Below, piece after piece: positions 33,331 through 42,130 of a stretch of DNA of 64,000 nucleotides. Positions within the stretch are counted from its first letter, which is position 1; each line of letters begins with the position of its first letter. The notes under the pieces are model-generated. The model worked only from the letters and a program-made list of their open reading frames with translations, was not told where the DNA came from and searched no databases. The translations under genes and the position numbers were made by a program. The stretch is from the NCBI GenBank assembly GCA_027475525.1, contig JAMWFC010000080.1, forward strand, positions 124,001 through 188,000. The letters are read 5' to 3'. This DNA comes from Macrolepiota albuminosa. Its lineage: Eukaryota > Basidiomycota > Agaricomycetes > Agaricales > Agaricaceae.

Positions 33331-34048
33331 AAAGCTGCAGATGCTTTCGCGTCGATAACTGGATAGACAAGGTCGAATGCGACCTTTTGCTTTCCTCATC
33401 ATCTGAGGATTCCAGCTTGGACTCTAAGTCCATAACTCTCCTGAGGCCGTCATGCCTCACTTGCGGCTGTTTGCTGGCCCGTCTGTGCAACTCTGGAATT
33501 CTAGGCACTGTCAATGCCTTTTCCAACCTTACGACATCATCGTCCTACCTACTAACCACTATTGCTGGTCCTTGCGCCTGTCCTTGTGTCGTCAGTGATG
33601 ACGGTCCCGGTTCAGTGGCAGCATTGGCCACATATTCCAAATGCTGTTCAGTAGATGCAGTCCTGAATGGAGTACTATGCGCAAATGCGCTGCCTTGTAC
33701 CATTTCCGAGTACTGGGTAATATCTGGTTGACCCTCAGAATGAGCTGACAAGCTCTCGGGCAATACCGGATACATCAATGAAGGCATTTGGCTTGCTGGC
33801 AGCAACACTCCTGAGACGGCAGATCTCTCTCCTGGTTTACCACCAGGTCGTACAATGAACATCATCCGTGATATGGATAGCCCACCAGGCATTCCAAAGC
33901 TCGCACTGACATTGCGAGGTATCTTCTCGTCCTGCTTTGGTGGGGGTTGATAGGCAGATGCGGATTGCATCTTCCCCGCTTGAAGCACAGGTGGTTCACC
34001 TGTGTCTACAGCTGGGAAAGGGAGGTCCAGATTAAGAGAACCAGTCAT
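33200..34048 (-). pseudogene. Gypsy copy 1: N-terminal part of gag
   Basis: Starts at the ATG at 34048 (MTGSLNLDLPFPAV). It is Pro/Ser-rich with MPGGL, then an acidic LESSDDEE segment. One in-frame stop near 33542. The equivalent N-terminus in copy 2 (53875 on) starts MSNPIPAV and shares MPGGL and ESSSDD, so this is the true start of gag, cut here by the insert at 32408-33330. Coding similarity to copy 2 fades at about 33330, and the last codons before 33200 belong to the insert. Confidence 0.6.
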
Positions 34049-34159
34049 GGAAGCACGTTTCGACCGTGATGCCAACAGAAAATTGAGAGGTTTTGATAAG
34101 AGTTGCCTAGTCGGTAACAAGCCTAAAGTCTAAAGCCAATAGCAGAAGATTTAAAAAAA

Positions 34160-34332
34160 TGTAACCTGCGTTACAAGTTAGAACTATCTTGTGTGTATCA
34201 CACAGTGCTAAATCAGACCGCAATATCAGATTTGACTAGTACTTAGAGTGAAAACAAGATGTTGTCTTATGTAATACTCTACTGAATAATTATAGCATCA
34301 TTGATGCTAGTACTACGTGTGACTCCATTACA
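34160..34332 (-). repeat. 5' LTR of gypsy copy 1 (173 bp)
   Basis: Same length and ends as the 3' LTR. In element orientation it ends in GTTACA and is followed by seven T and AAATCTTC, with no TGG of a usual tRNA primer-binding site. Confidence 0.93.
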
Positions 34333-34337
34333 TTATG
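34333..34337. repeat. Target-site duplication TTATG of gypsy copy 1 (5' LTR side)
   Basis: Second copy of the 5-bp duplication described at 21263. Confidence 0.88.
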
Positions 34338-35161
34338 CCAGCTCTCTCAAATGTCCCATATGTTGTCCTCTTGATCCTTTACTCCTTTTAATCGTTTCTA
34401 GGTTAATCTTTCTGTTTGTGGTGTCAAGTTATATGATGTGAGTGCCTTCTTCTAATTGTTTATAGTCAATAAGAAAAAGAGGCTTGGGTTCTTTCAAAGC
34501 TTTTACTAGGTTGTGTTGAGAATTGATCTGATCTGGCCCAAATTCAAAGGGCTCATTAGCATGTGTGATTAGTTATTTCCTGAGATATTTTTAGGCACCC
34601 AATCAAACTATGTTTAATGATGCAGAACTCTGTGACCTCTTGCACTGGTATCATGATAATACAGTTGTTGATAGCAGATTACTGGCTAGGGTTCAAGTTT
34701 TGAGTGCTAAATAAAAGATTACTATTGCCCTTTAAGAACATTGGGCTTTTCAGAATAAGTGGTACAGTATGTTTTTTATCACTACTCTTAGCTTTAGCAA
34801 TGTTGTTAGCTCTCTTTTCCAGTGCAATAAGTGTTGGTCAGAGAATATTTCTGAAAGTTGTTGGTTTTCCACAGCTTCTCTATCCTGTTATCACTGCAAT
34901 GTATTAAGACATGGATGTGCTTTTGATGGCATTCAAATCTGCAAGCAAGGTAAAAATGCTAGCATAAAGGAAAATTACAAGTGTGCCATGTGAGTCTGTA
35001 ATGCAAGGGACTTTGTATGAGGCCAATGTGAACTGGCAGTTGCCCACTGGCCTACTTTTTTTTTCCCCATTATTATGCTTGATGTCTCCGACTCTCTTAC
35101 ATAAGTAAGAGAAAGGGTTCTTTACAAGCTCAAACGTCTCAGTTCCTCACAAGTTTGTTGC
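34338..35161 (+). pseudogene. Decayed Cys-rich coding remnant right of gypsy copy 1
   Basis: From about 34770 the frame reads NKCWSEN, SLSCYHCNVLRHGCAFD, KENYKCAM and, after a stop, VCNARDFV and GQCELAVA, a cysteine-rich protein-like text broken by stops. It continues the sequence left of 21263. I do not recognise the family; probably an old repeat-borne gene. Confidence 0.35.
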
Positions 35162-35340
35162 AGATCATGTGATGTTCTAGAATGCTCTAGAAGTTTCTAT
35201 TAAGTTCCTTATTAGTATATTTTGTCTTGCTTACTCTTTTCAAAAATCATCATCAACAACTTTATCAATGAGACTTTAAACTTGTCTGTTTTGTTACCAT
35301 GTCTTACTGCTATTCAGCAGCTATTTGTCATAAATAATAA
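35162..35340 (+). repeat. Dispersed repeat, copy 1 (second copy at 41188)
   Basis: CAGATCATGTGATGTT starts a stretch of about 175 bp that matches 41188-41340 with gaps (shared AGTTTCTAT-AAGTTCCTTATTAGT and AAACTTGTCT-TTTGTTACCA). Confidence 0.6.
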
Positions 35341-35392
35341 TACTATACCAACAGACATATGGGAAGTATCAAGTTCATTTTCTATATATATA

Positions 35393-35700
35393 CAGTGGCT
35401 TAAAAAACTGTCCCAATGTTTCATACTTTTTGAAAGATGACATTGGCATGGAAGATGGGAAGTACCTAAAATCCTGATTAAATCTTATAAAATACTATCA
35501 TACTTTTTGAAAGATGACATTGGCATGGAAGATGGGAAGTACCTAAAATCCTGATTAAATCTTATAAAATACTATGGCATTGTAGCTACAAAATAAACCT
35601 AGACTTATGTAATTGGGATTAAAACTGATGGAGCAATAGCCATTTTAAAATATTCACTCATTGGGACAGTTTTTTGAGCATCTCTAATTTTGGTATCTAG
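35393..35700. repeat. Left terminal inverted repeat of the Tc1/mariner element
   Basis: Pairs with about 36935-37151. It contains the outer CAGTGGCTTAAAAAACTG and an inner ATTGGGACAGTTTTTTGAGC motif, possibly two transposase-binding sites per end. A 77-bp scar at 35421 lengthens this copy. Confidence 0.8.
35421..35574. repeat. 77-bp exact tandem duplication (probable assembly scar) in the Tc1 inverted repeat
   Basis: 35421-35497 equals 35498-35574. The right inverted repeat has only a single copy of this segment. Confidence 0.85.
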
Positions 35701-35733
35701 TACTTTGTATGTCCTCCATTTGCCTTGATAACT

Positions 35734-35887
35734 GCTTGAATCCTTCTAGGCATGCTTTCTATCAGTCTTTGGCATACCTCTGGTGGTATTTCATCCCACT
35801 CCTTTGCAACGCTTGAATCCTTCTAGGCATACTTTCTATCAGTCTTTGGCATACCTCTGGTGGTATTTTATCCCACTCCTTTGCAAC
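35734..35887. repeat. 77-bp tandem duplication (probable assembly scar) at the transposase end
   Basis: Period exactly 77 with two transition differences between the copies. Confidence 0.8.
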
Positions 35888-36791
35888 TCTCTCTCATAAT
35901 TCATGCACACCACGAGGCATTGTTTCATACTGCCTAAGTTGCTCCTTGAGGTACTCCCAGAGATGTTCAATAAGGTTGAGATCAGAGGATTGGGCTGGCC
36001 ACCAAAGGACATCAAAGTTGTTGTCCTCAAACCACTTGTCAGCCCTCTTGGAGTTGTGTTTGGGGTCATTGTCCTGTTGAAAGTAGCAGGCACCCTCCTC
36101 CATCTCCAACTTCTCAAAGCTCTCCTTTGCTCCATCATCCAAAATTTCACAGTACTGCTCTGCATCCATGATTTCCACCACCTCCACAAGCTTTCCTACC
36201 CCATTCCAACCCATACAGCCCCATACCATGAGATTATTCCCTCCTTCATGCTTCACAGTAGGTGTAGTTGTTCAGTCTGAAATGCCTTCTCCTCATAGCT
36301 TCCACACATACTGCTTCCCATCTGACCCAATCCTGTTAATCTTTGTCTCATCTGTCCACAACACCCTTTTCCAGTCCTCTATAGTCCAGTTCTGATGCTC
36401 CTGAGCCCATTTAAGCTAGTTGTTGATGTCTAGCTTTAAGCATAGGAACTTTTCTCTTGGTAGCAGACTGATACCCCTCCTCCTTCAACACATTATGGAC
36501 AGTCTGGAGAGAGACAGGATTGGAAATGATGCTGTTGATAAAATTGGTGGCCTGGACAGCTGTATCAAGTCTCCCAGTTGAGATTTGTCAAACAATAGCC
36601 TGTTTATCATGTGAAGTAAGCTTAGCAGGATGGCCTCCAGGATGGTTTTCTTTGTCCATCTCCAACTCTCTATCAATCCTCCCAATAGTAGACCTCCCTA
36701 GACCAGTTTGAGCCTCAATCTGATGCAGAGAATACCCTTGAGCAAGAGGAGAAGTAATAGTAGAGTGTTGTGCAGGAGGAATAGGTTTCAT
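35734..36791 (-). pseudogene. Tc1-type DDE transposase, frameshifted
   Basis: Start MKPIPPAQHSTI at 36791, then a helix-turn-helix (GYSLHQIEAQTGLGRSTIGRI). Further pieces in shifting frames: SLQTVHNVLKEEGYQ, WTDETKINRIGSDG (first catalytic Asp), VWGCMGWNGVGKL, QQDNDPKHNS (second Asp) and SSDLNLIEHLWEY (Glu). Exactly 34 residues separate the second Asp and the Glu, the DD34E spacing of Tc1. Several stops and frame changes between 36588 and 36256 and the 77-bp scar near the C-terminus make it non-functional as written. Confidence 0.85.
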
Positions 36792-36934
36792 GATGGTGGT
36801 TGAAGGTCAAGATGTGGTTCAACTAGCTTGAACTACTCCAAAATATATCTAAACATGGTCACATGACTTTGTCTATATTCTCATATACAACTTACTCTTT
36901 ATTTCTGAGTAAAATAGAGATAAACCTGAAAAAT

Positions 36935-37151
36935 TAGAGATGCTCAAAAAACTGTCCCAATGAGTGAATATTTTAAAATGGCTATTGCTCCATCTGTTCT
37001 GTTCTCAATTACATAAGGTTAGGTTTGTTCTGTAGCTCCAATGCCATGATATTTTACATGATTTAATCAGGATTTTAGGTACTTCCCATCCTTCATGCCA
37101 ATGTCATCTTTCAAAAAGTATTAAACATTGGGACAGTTTTTTGAGCCACTG
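36935..37151. repeat. Right terminal inverted repeat of the Tc1/mariner element
   Basis: The reverse complement of the left repeat, with inner GCTCAAAAAACTGTCCCAAT at about 36947 and outer ...AGCCACTG at 37151. Confidence 0.85.
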
Positions 37152-37153
37152 TA

Positions 37154-37576
37154 TAAGTCTTCTCTCTCTCTTCCTCCTATGCATATATACAGCTATCTAG
37201 TAATATAATATGTAGTCTGGCTGTACATTATATGTAAAATACCAAATGAAATTTCACCCCCACCTGTGTGTAAATAGAGCAAAAAACATACTAAACACCC
37301 CTTCTGTAAAGTGGGACCCCATAACTAAACAACCAGACAATAGGATAGATCATATGGCTGCAGAGCCAACAGATGAAGAACTTCCTGAGACAAAGATGAC
37401 TGACCCTCACATCACAGGGTCTAATATGTTTATACAGACTGATTGTGATGGAAGCCGTCCTTTTTATAATATAGACTCTCTGATCCAATGCAAAAAAGTG
37501 TTATGGCTAAGCCTAAAATTTCCTTATCCAAGCTCAGGAATTTCTCATTGTATGTGTCTTCCCTTCATTTACAGAC
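37154..37576. other. Spacer between the Tc1 element and TRIM 1
   Basis: A 112-codon ORF (37246-37581) is open but shows no recognisable motif. Otherwise AT-rich sequence with a CT-rich start. Confidence 0.35.
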
Positions 37577-37603
37577 TGTAAGGATGTGTCGATATACCTT
37601 AGT

Positions 37604-37757
37604 TAAAGCCTGGGGTTATGCTTAAGCCCCTATTGACTGGAGCTAGAATGGTACTAGTTGACAACAAAAAGCAAGTAGTATAAAGCCTGGGGTTATGCTT
37701 AAGCCCCTATTGACTGGAGCTAGAATGGTACTAGTTGACAACAAAAAGCAAGTAGTA
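37604..37757. repeat. 77-bp exact tandem duplication (probable assembly scar) in the TRIM 1 LTR
   Basis: 37604-37680 equals 37681-37757. The other three TRIM LTRs in the window have this segment once. Confidence 0.88.
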
Positions 37758-37761
37758 ACAC

Positions 37762-37815
37762 AGGACTATGGTGTAATGGTAACATGCGATGCAGGTTCAA
37801 GCCCTGCTAGTTCCA
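37762..37815 (+). ncRNA. tRNA-like sequence without anticodon arm, TRIM 1 left LTR
   Basis: Acceptor AGGACTA pairs with TAGTTCC (37808-37814) apart from the mutated first base; other copies have GGGACTA. D-arm GTGT-AATGGTA-ACAT, a 5-nt linker GCGAT instead of an anticodon arm, T-arm GCAGG-TTCAAGC-CCTGC, discriminator A. The A box TGGTGTAATGG fits TRGYNNARNGG and the B box GGTTCAAGCCC differs from consensus at one base. Transcription by Pol III is inferred. Confidence 0.7.
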
Positions 37816-37859
37816 GCTTTCCTGAGGTTGTTGGTTCAATCCTCTGGAAGTGTTACATT

Positions 37860-37870
37860 TGGTGGAACTA
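37860..37870 (+). promoter_or_regulatory. TRIM 1 primer-binding site TGGTGGAACTA
   Basis: Two bases after the left LTR. It is the exact complement of TAGTTCC-A-CCA, the 3' end the embedded tRNA-like RNA would have after CCA addition. Confidence 0.75.
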
Positions 37871-38068
37871 CAGTGGCTGTGCTAGCCTTGTATTTTCGTG
37901 ACCAAGCCTGCATCATGATCTAGGTTGATCCGCTGACATAAGGTGGCCTTTATCCTGGGACCTATAAGTCATAAAATACTGGATGCATGGTTTGTGATCA
38001 GGATAAGGTACAAGAAGGACGCACTTGAGATCCTGAAACTTGCTGGAACAAGTCTAGAGGGGAGAGTG

Positions 38069-38271
38069 TGTAAGGGTGTGTCAATATACCTTACTTAAAG
38101 CCCGGGGTTATGCTTAAGCCTCTATTGTTGTAGCTAGAATGGTACTAGTTGACAACAAAAAGCAAGTAGTAACATGGGACTATGGTGTAATGGTGACATG
38201 CGATGCAGATTCAACCCCTGCTAGTTCCACTTTTCCTGAGGTTGTCGGTTCAATCCTCTGGAAGTGTTACA
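38069..38271 (+). repeat. TRIM 1 right LTR
   Basis: Begins TGTAAGGGTGTG and ends GTGTTACA; preceded by the polypurine run AGAGGGGAGAG. Confidence 0.88.
38176..38229 (+). ncRNA. tRNA-like sequence without anticodon arm, TRIM 1 right LTR
   Basis: GGGACTA / TAGTTCC acceptor (one G-T), D-arm GTGT-AATGGTG-ACAT, linker GCGAT, T-arm GCAGA-TTCAACC-CCTGC with one mismatch from a G-to-A change. Confidence 0.65.
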
Positions 38272-38620
38272 TAGCCTTGCTGACTGCAACGAACAGTGTA
38301 TAGGTACCCCAATAATCTTGAAGTTTATTCTCCTAGTCAGAGTCTGAGTGTCTGTTACTTGGTTCAAAATCAGCATCTTGCAATTTGGCTACAGTATCAT
38401 TCAATAGAACCTGATCTGAATCTGTGCTTTTTCTTTGTGTATAACTCTGAACTTTTGCCTGTTGGGATTAGCAACTCTTTTTGCACATTTTAATGTGCAA
38501 TAGGCTCTCTCAATTTTTGAGTCTTCTTTCCTCTTGAAATCTAGACTGAGTACATAATAATACTCCCAAAAAATTGATTGTATTTTTATAACTTTCAAGG
38601 CTAGTTTTCTTTTAAATTTT
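38272..38620. other. Spacer, no gene recognised
   Basis: Short ORFs on both strands (38296-38493 plus, 38401-38598 minus) without motifs. Confidence 0.4.
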
Positions 38621-38928
38621 TTATCACTCCGTGTCGGAAAATTACAGTGTTCTCAAATGATTACATAAGCGTTCATCCAGACGAACACTTACATAATACA
38701 TAATACATTTATTATTAATGAATCATCATATGTAAGACATAAATGATTGATAATAAAAGAAAGCGAAGTTTTTTTTATCACTCTGTGTAGGAAAATTACA
38801 GTCACTGCAGACTTGTTCTCAAATGATTACATAAGCATTCATCCAGACAAACACTTATGTAATAAATTTATTATTAATGATCATCATATGTAAGACATAA
38901 ATGATTGATAATAAAAGAAAGAGAAATA
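38621..38928. repeat. Two-copy tandem repeat, about 154-bp period
   Basis: TTATCACTC-GTGT-GGAAAATTACAGT starts both units (38621, 38775), and both end near TGATTGATAATAAAAGAAAG. Copies differ by small indels and mostly transitions, so this is a real old repeat, unlike the 77-bp scars. Confidence 0.8.
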
Positions 38929-38931
38929 TAA

Positions 38932-39018
38932 TAAGAGTCGGTGACCGGCGCATGGGTCGCTACGACTTAAAATATTATTATCGTGGCGGCATACATGTGA
39001 GCCGGTCCCCGACTCTTA
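38932..39018. repeat. Inverted repeat (18-bp arms, 87 bp overall)
   Basis: TAAGAGTCGGTGACCGGC at 38932-38949 faces GCCGGTCCCCGACTCTTA at 39001-39018, with one mismatch. It is GC-rich in an AT-rich setting; possibly the remains of a small fold-back transposon or a structured RNA. Confidence 0.7.
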
Positions 39019-39234
39019 CATGTTCCTTTTTCTTTTATTACTTGTATTTTATTAATTTTATTTATTGTATGTATGTACTCTTCTCTTCGTTCTTTATTTT
39101 CTTTATTACTTTATTATTATATATAGTTATTACAGTAATTTATGTATAGATATGATCATGATAAATGATATGATATGATACATACATTGAGTGGTACGAT
39201 ACGATATACATAATATATTATATTACTATATAAT

Positions 39235-39259
39235 TAAATAAATAAATAAATAAATAAAA
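39235..39259. repeat. (AAAT)n microsatellite
   Basis: About six tandem TAAA units. Confidence 0.85.
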
Positions 39260-39357
39260 TCTGTTTGAAAAAAACATATAGCGGATTGTAATTGTGAAAA
39301 ACATGAAAGTTAACTTACCTACGAAAGAAAGTAATACTATCTATTGATGTATCGTTA

Positions 39358-40579
39358 TTATTTTGTGTTGTAACATACGTGCACTCGTAATAAAATGAGT
39401 TCGAAGTAAACTTGAAGAGTAAAATGAAGACTTATAACGATTTTTGAAGTTGTGTTGAAAATATGGCATTGAGTTACGTGGTTGAGAACGACGTGCTTGA
39501 CAATAATATTTTCCGCCGTCCAGCTGTATGAATCGCCCGAATATGCATAAATGAACGCTTCGTCAAGGTATCGATTGTTGTCGCTACGATGTATGTGAAA
39601 GGCAGCGACTAATCGTTGGTTCATATCGAATCCTTTGAAGGTGAGGTGTCGCATGCGCGGGTCATAATGGGTATAAGAGCTGACATTAGAAAGATACAAT
39701 ATGTAAAAAAAGCGCTAATATAAAGTAAAATAGAAAAACTCACCAAAATACTAGATTGACGTTATAACCACTTAAAACGTCGAGGTACCATCTAGTGACA
39801 ATGGTGAACCCAACATCCGCAATTTCTCTCATTCGTCTTCTGCCGAAGGAGTAGGGAGACGTGCACGGGCACCAACACTGTATATCATTAATGTGTGGAA
39901 GTTCAGACATGGATGTTGTATGAAGACATTGTTCAACGTTATACACTAAAAAAAAGTAAACATATATGAAGTAATGTTGAGAGGAAATATCAACCACATA
40001 CGGTTATTTTCGTATAAGTAAGTGAGTGTTCACTAAAGTCATACTTAATGTCACTGAACATCTTGGTTGTTTTAGCAGGTTGGTATATATAAGGCTTCAT
40101 TGCATAGTTGTTCAAGTAATACAACAGTTTTTCCATGGTCGCATTCGCAGAAAAGATTCGTTTCAAGCTGCATAGATCCATAGATTGAACAGGCTGAAGT
40201 CGTACTTACATTGTACTAATTGCCAGAATTTTACCTATCGAAACATTCTAGCTCGCAACAAGTAATAATAAGTACCAAGTTGAACCACAGTGATTGATAG
40301 TGTTTGCCTCCAGTAGATGTCTGTTGAGTGAGTACACGACAACATAGACTGACGGTACCAGTTCGTTATAGCAGAAGAAGCGATGAGGATATAGCATTTC
40401 CAGAGTTGTGCAGTAACATGACCTATGAGCAAGCTAGTGGTAAGATAGTTTGAAATCGAAAATTTTAAGAAAAGACAGGGAGGAAAGAAAGAGATGTATG
40501 TATTACAAATAATAATGATGACTATATACAATAATAATAATAATAAAATCATTATGTAATCGTTCGTGGGGATGGGCAC
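39358..40579 (-). CDS. Unrecognised intron-containing gene or recent pseudogene
   Basis: On the minus strand, protein-like blocks are separated by introns with good signals: after CATAG, a block with FFCYNELVPSVYVVVYSLN (about 40425-40255); then MDLCSLKRIFSANATMEKLL (40181-40015); donor GTATGT, acceptor TTTTTTTTAG; CWCPCTSPYSFGRRRMREIAD (about 39955-39745); donor GTGAGT, acceptor AATGTCAG; and YTHYDPRMRHLTFKGFDMNQ (39675-39358, TAA). The first intron's phase does not match exactly, so exon limits are provisional or the gene is damaged. No signal peptide, membrane helix or known motif seen. Function unknown. Confidence 0.4.
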
Positions 40580-40626
40580 TTACATAATAGTTTGAAAACA
40601 AGAATGGTCAAAGGAATACCATGATG

Positions 40627-40705
40627 TACTACAGGGGAGTTGAACCCGCCGCTTGTGCACAATATAGAATATCAATTTATAAATATTCTACTGAACTATA
40701 GCAAG
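40627..40705 (-). ncRNA. tRNA-derived sequence (pseudogene or SINE head)
   Basis: The minus strand has TAGTTCAGTAGAA (A-box-like) about 45 nt before GGTTCAACTCC (perfect B box) with a partial T-stem. The acceptor ends do not pair, so it is not a functional tRNA. Confidence 0.35.
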
Positions 40706-40814
40706 GGCTTACTATAAAGATATGATGTACAGATAGATTGGTCAAAAGACAACATCACACGTCATTAGGTCAGAATATCAAATTTTGAACTTTCAACTTT
40801 ATACGCGTGATCTA

Positions 40815-40968
40815 ACCATTATATATAAGAGTGAGAGAATAAGAGAATTACCATACCAGGAGTGTGCGTAAAGCATTTCCTCAGGGTGGACACCATTATA
40901 TATAAGAGTGAGAGAATAAGAGAATTACCATACCAGGAGTGTGCGTAAAGCATTTCCTCAGGGTGGAC
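40815..40968. repeat. 77-bp exact tandem duplication (probable assembly scar)
   Basis: 40815-40891 equals 40892-40968. Confidence 0.85.
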
Positions 40969-41076
40969 ATCTAAAAACAGATGGACTGTCTGTAAACTAG
41001 CAGGCTATGAGAACTAATCCCAAAGGGCAAAGTTTGTTAGTTGCAAATAGCTACTAAACAAGGTAACGCTCCTCCA

Positions 41077-41097
41077 AAAAAAAAAAAAAAAAAAAAG
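41077..41097 (+). repeat. Long A run, possible tail of a retroposed fragment
   Basis: About 20 A followed by A-rich sequence. No coding remnant is seen just upstream, so it could be a SINE or truncated LINE tail. Confidence 0.4.
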
Positions 41098-41187
41098 AGA
41101 ATAAGAGAATTAAAAAAATAAAAAAATATATAAATATATAAAATTAATAATCTTTTACAAGGTCGAGTTCCCCTAGATTTACCCCAG

Positions 41188-41340
41188 ATCATGTGATGTT
41201 TTAAAAGTTTCTATAAGGTTCCTTATTAGTGCTTGTATTGTCTCATTTACTTTTTTCAATCATTAGTAAATATTCACGACTTCAAACTTGTCTTTGTTAC
41301 CATTGTCTGCTACCGCTATTCAGACTATTTTGTCATATTG
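41188..41340 (+). repeat. Dispersed repeat, copy 2 (first copy at 35162)
   Basis: See 35162-35340; both are in the same orientation. Confidence 0.6.
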
Positions 41341-41410
41341 GTATGTTTTTCTTACTACTAGTGCTTTAATCCTTCATAATGTAATCATTTCCTGCCGCAG
41401 CGCTGTCTGC

Positions 41411-41564
41411 GAGCCTGTTATAGGTGTCGTCTTTATTCATTTCATGTCTGCCTATTGTAATCTCTGTCTGCTGTAGTGCTTGTTTGCGAGCCTGTTATAG
41501 GTGTCGTCTTTATTCATTTCATGTCTGCCTATTGTAATCTCTGTCTGCTATAATGCTTGTTTTC
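41411..41564. repeat. 77-bp tandem duplication (probable assembly scar)
   Basis: Period 77; the copies differ at two G/A positions. Confidence 0.8.
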
Positions 41565-41976
41565 TGTTGCAGTACGATTTTGTGCTGCCTGTTCACTGCT
41601 ATTCCTTGCTTGCTGCTTGTTTGACTACTATTTCACGCTGTGTGTTTCTTGCATTGCACTGTTGTTGTTTGTCTGTTGTCATTTTATGATACCTGTTTGT
41701 TGCTGTTCTGTAATCGCTTGTCCACCACTAGTGCACGTCATCTGCTCATTTCTGTTCCAACAACGTTGTGTGTTTGCTACTTTCCTGTTCCACTTGTCCG
41801 TTGTGATTTCACCTGTCTGTGCTGTTTTCTATTGTTATTTTTTGTGTCATTTATATTTTGTATAGTATTGCTTTTCAAGTTTTACCTATGTGCGTTTTGT
41901 CTACTTTTTTTTTTCTTTAATTTTGCTTTCTTTTACTGATGCTGTTTTTTTAGTGGGTGTTGTAGTATCTTTTTTT

Positions 41977-42130
41977 ATCTAGTCATCTATATTAGGTACT
42001 TGTGAAATCCCACTGAAATAAACGTGAACTCCCACTGAATTTTGTGTACTACCATCTAGTCATCTATATTAGGTACTTGTGAAATCCCACTGAAATAAAC
42101 GTGAACTCCCACTGAATTTTGTGTACTACC
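41977..42130. repeat. 77-bp exact tandem duplication (probable assembly scar)
   Basis: 41977-42053 equals 42054-42130. Confidence 0.85.

Larger units (their letters stand above)
21268..34332 (-). mobile_element. Large Ty3/gypsy chromovirus-type retrotransposon, 13.1 kb, copy 1
   Basis: Two 173-bp LTRs (TGTAAC...GTTACA on the plus strand) bracket a minus-strand gag, protease, RT, RNase H, integrase, chromodomain and a third ORF. The 5-bp TTATG duplicates lie at 21263-21267 and 34333-34337. A polypurine run abuts the 3' LTR (21441-21452). The coding region is mostly one frame cut by stops, a 2-nt deletion near 28610, two non-coding inserts (about 24090-24770 and 32408-33330) and a 77-bp scar at 27721-27874. 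The RT active site is mutated. The element is therefore dead but recognisable over its whole length. Confidence 0.92.
35393..37151 (-). mobile_element. Tc1/mariner transposon with long terminal inverted repeats
   Basis: Flanked by TA on both sides (35391-35392, 37152-37153). The ends CAGTGGCTTAAAAAACTGTC and its complement are inverted, and inversion continues inward for roughly 215 bp, ending near 35690 and 36935, where the ACTGTCCCAATG motif recurs. The minus strand carries a DD34E transposase, now frameshifted. Two 77-bp duplications (35421-35574, 35734-35887) lie inside and probably inflate the length from about 1.6 kb. Confidence 0.9.
37577..37857 (+). repeat. TRIM 1 left LTR
   Basis: Begins TGTAAGGATGTG and ends GTGTTACA; lengthened by the 77-bp duplication 37604-37757. 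Confidence 0.85.
37577..38271 (+). mobile_element. Miniature LTR retrotransposon (TRIM) 1 with a tRNA-like sequence in each LTR
   Basis: LTRs 37577-37857 (204 bp without a 77-bp scar) and 38069-38271 (203 bp), both TGTAAG...GTTACA, enclose only about 211 bp with no ORF. Directly inside the left LTR is TGGTGGAACTAC (primer-binding site), and directly before the right LTR is CTAGAGGGGAGAG (polypurine tract). Each LTR holds a Pol III-type A box and B box within a tRNA-like fold. A second copy with the same design is at 54452-55145. No target duplication is evident for this copy (CAGAC left, TAGCC right). Confidence 0.85.

Noticed and set aside
37762..37815. 5S rRNA-type (Cassandra) promoter in the TRIM LTR
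   Set aside because: The promoter boxes and arms are tRNA-like; no 5S internal control region is seen.
38621..38928. Further assembly scar
   Set aside because: The period is about 154 with indels and many transitions, so it is an old real duplication.
40627..40705. Functional tRNA gene on the minus strand
   Set aside because: A and B boxes are present but the acceptor arms do not pair, and the T-stem has a mismatch.
41557..41939. Cys/Phe/Leu-rich ORFs suggesting a small membrane protein
   Set aside because: Composition bias of pyrimidine-rich DNA, with a 77-bp scar close by; no consistent gene structure.
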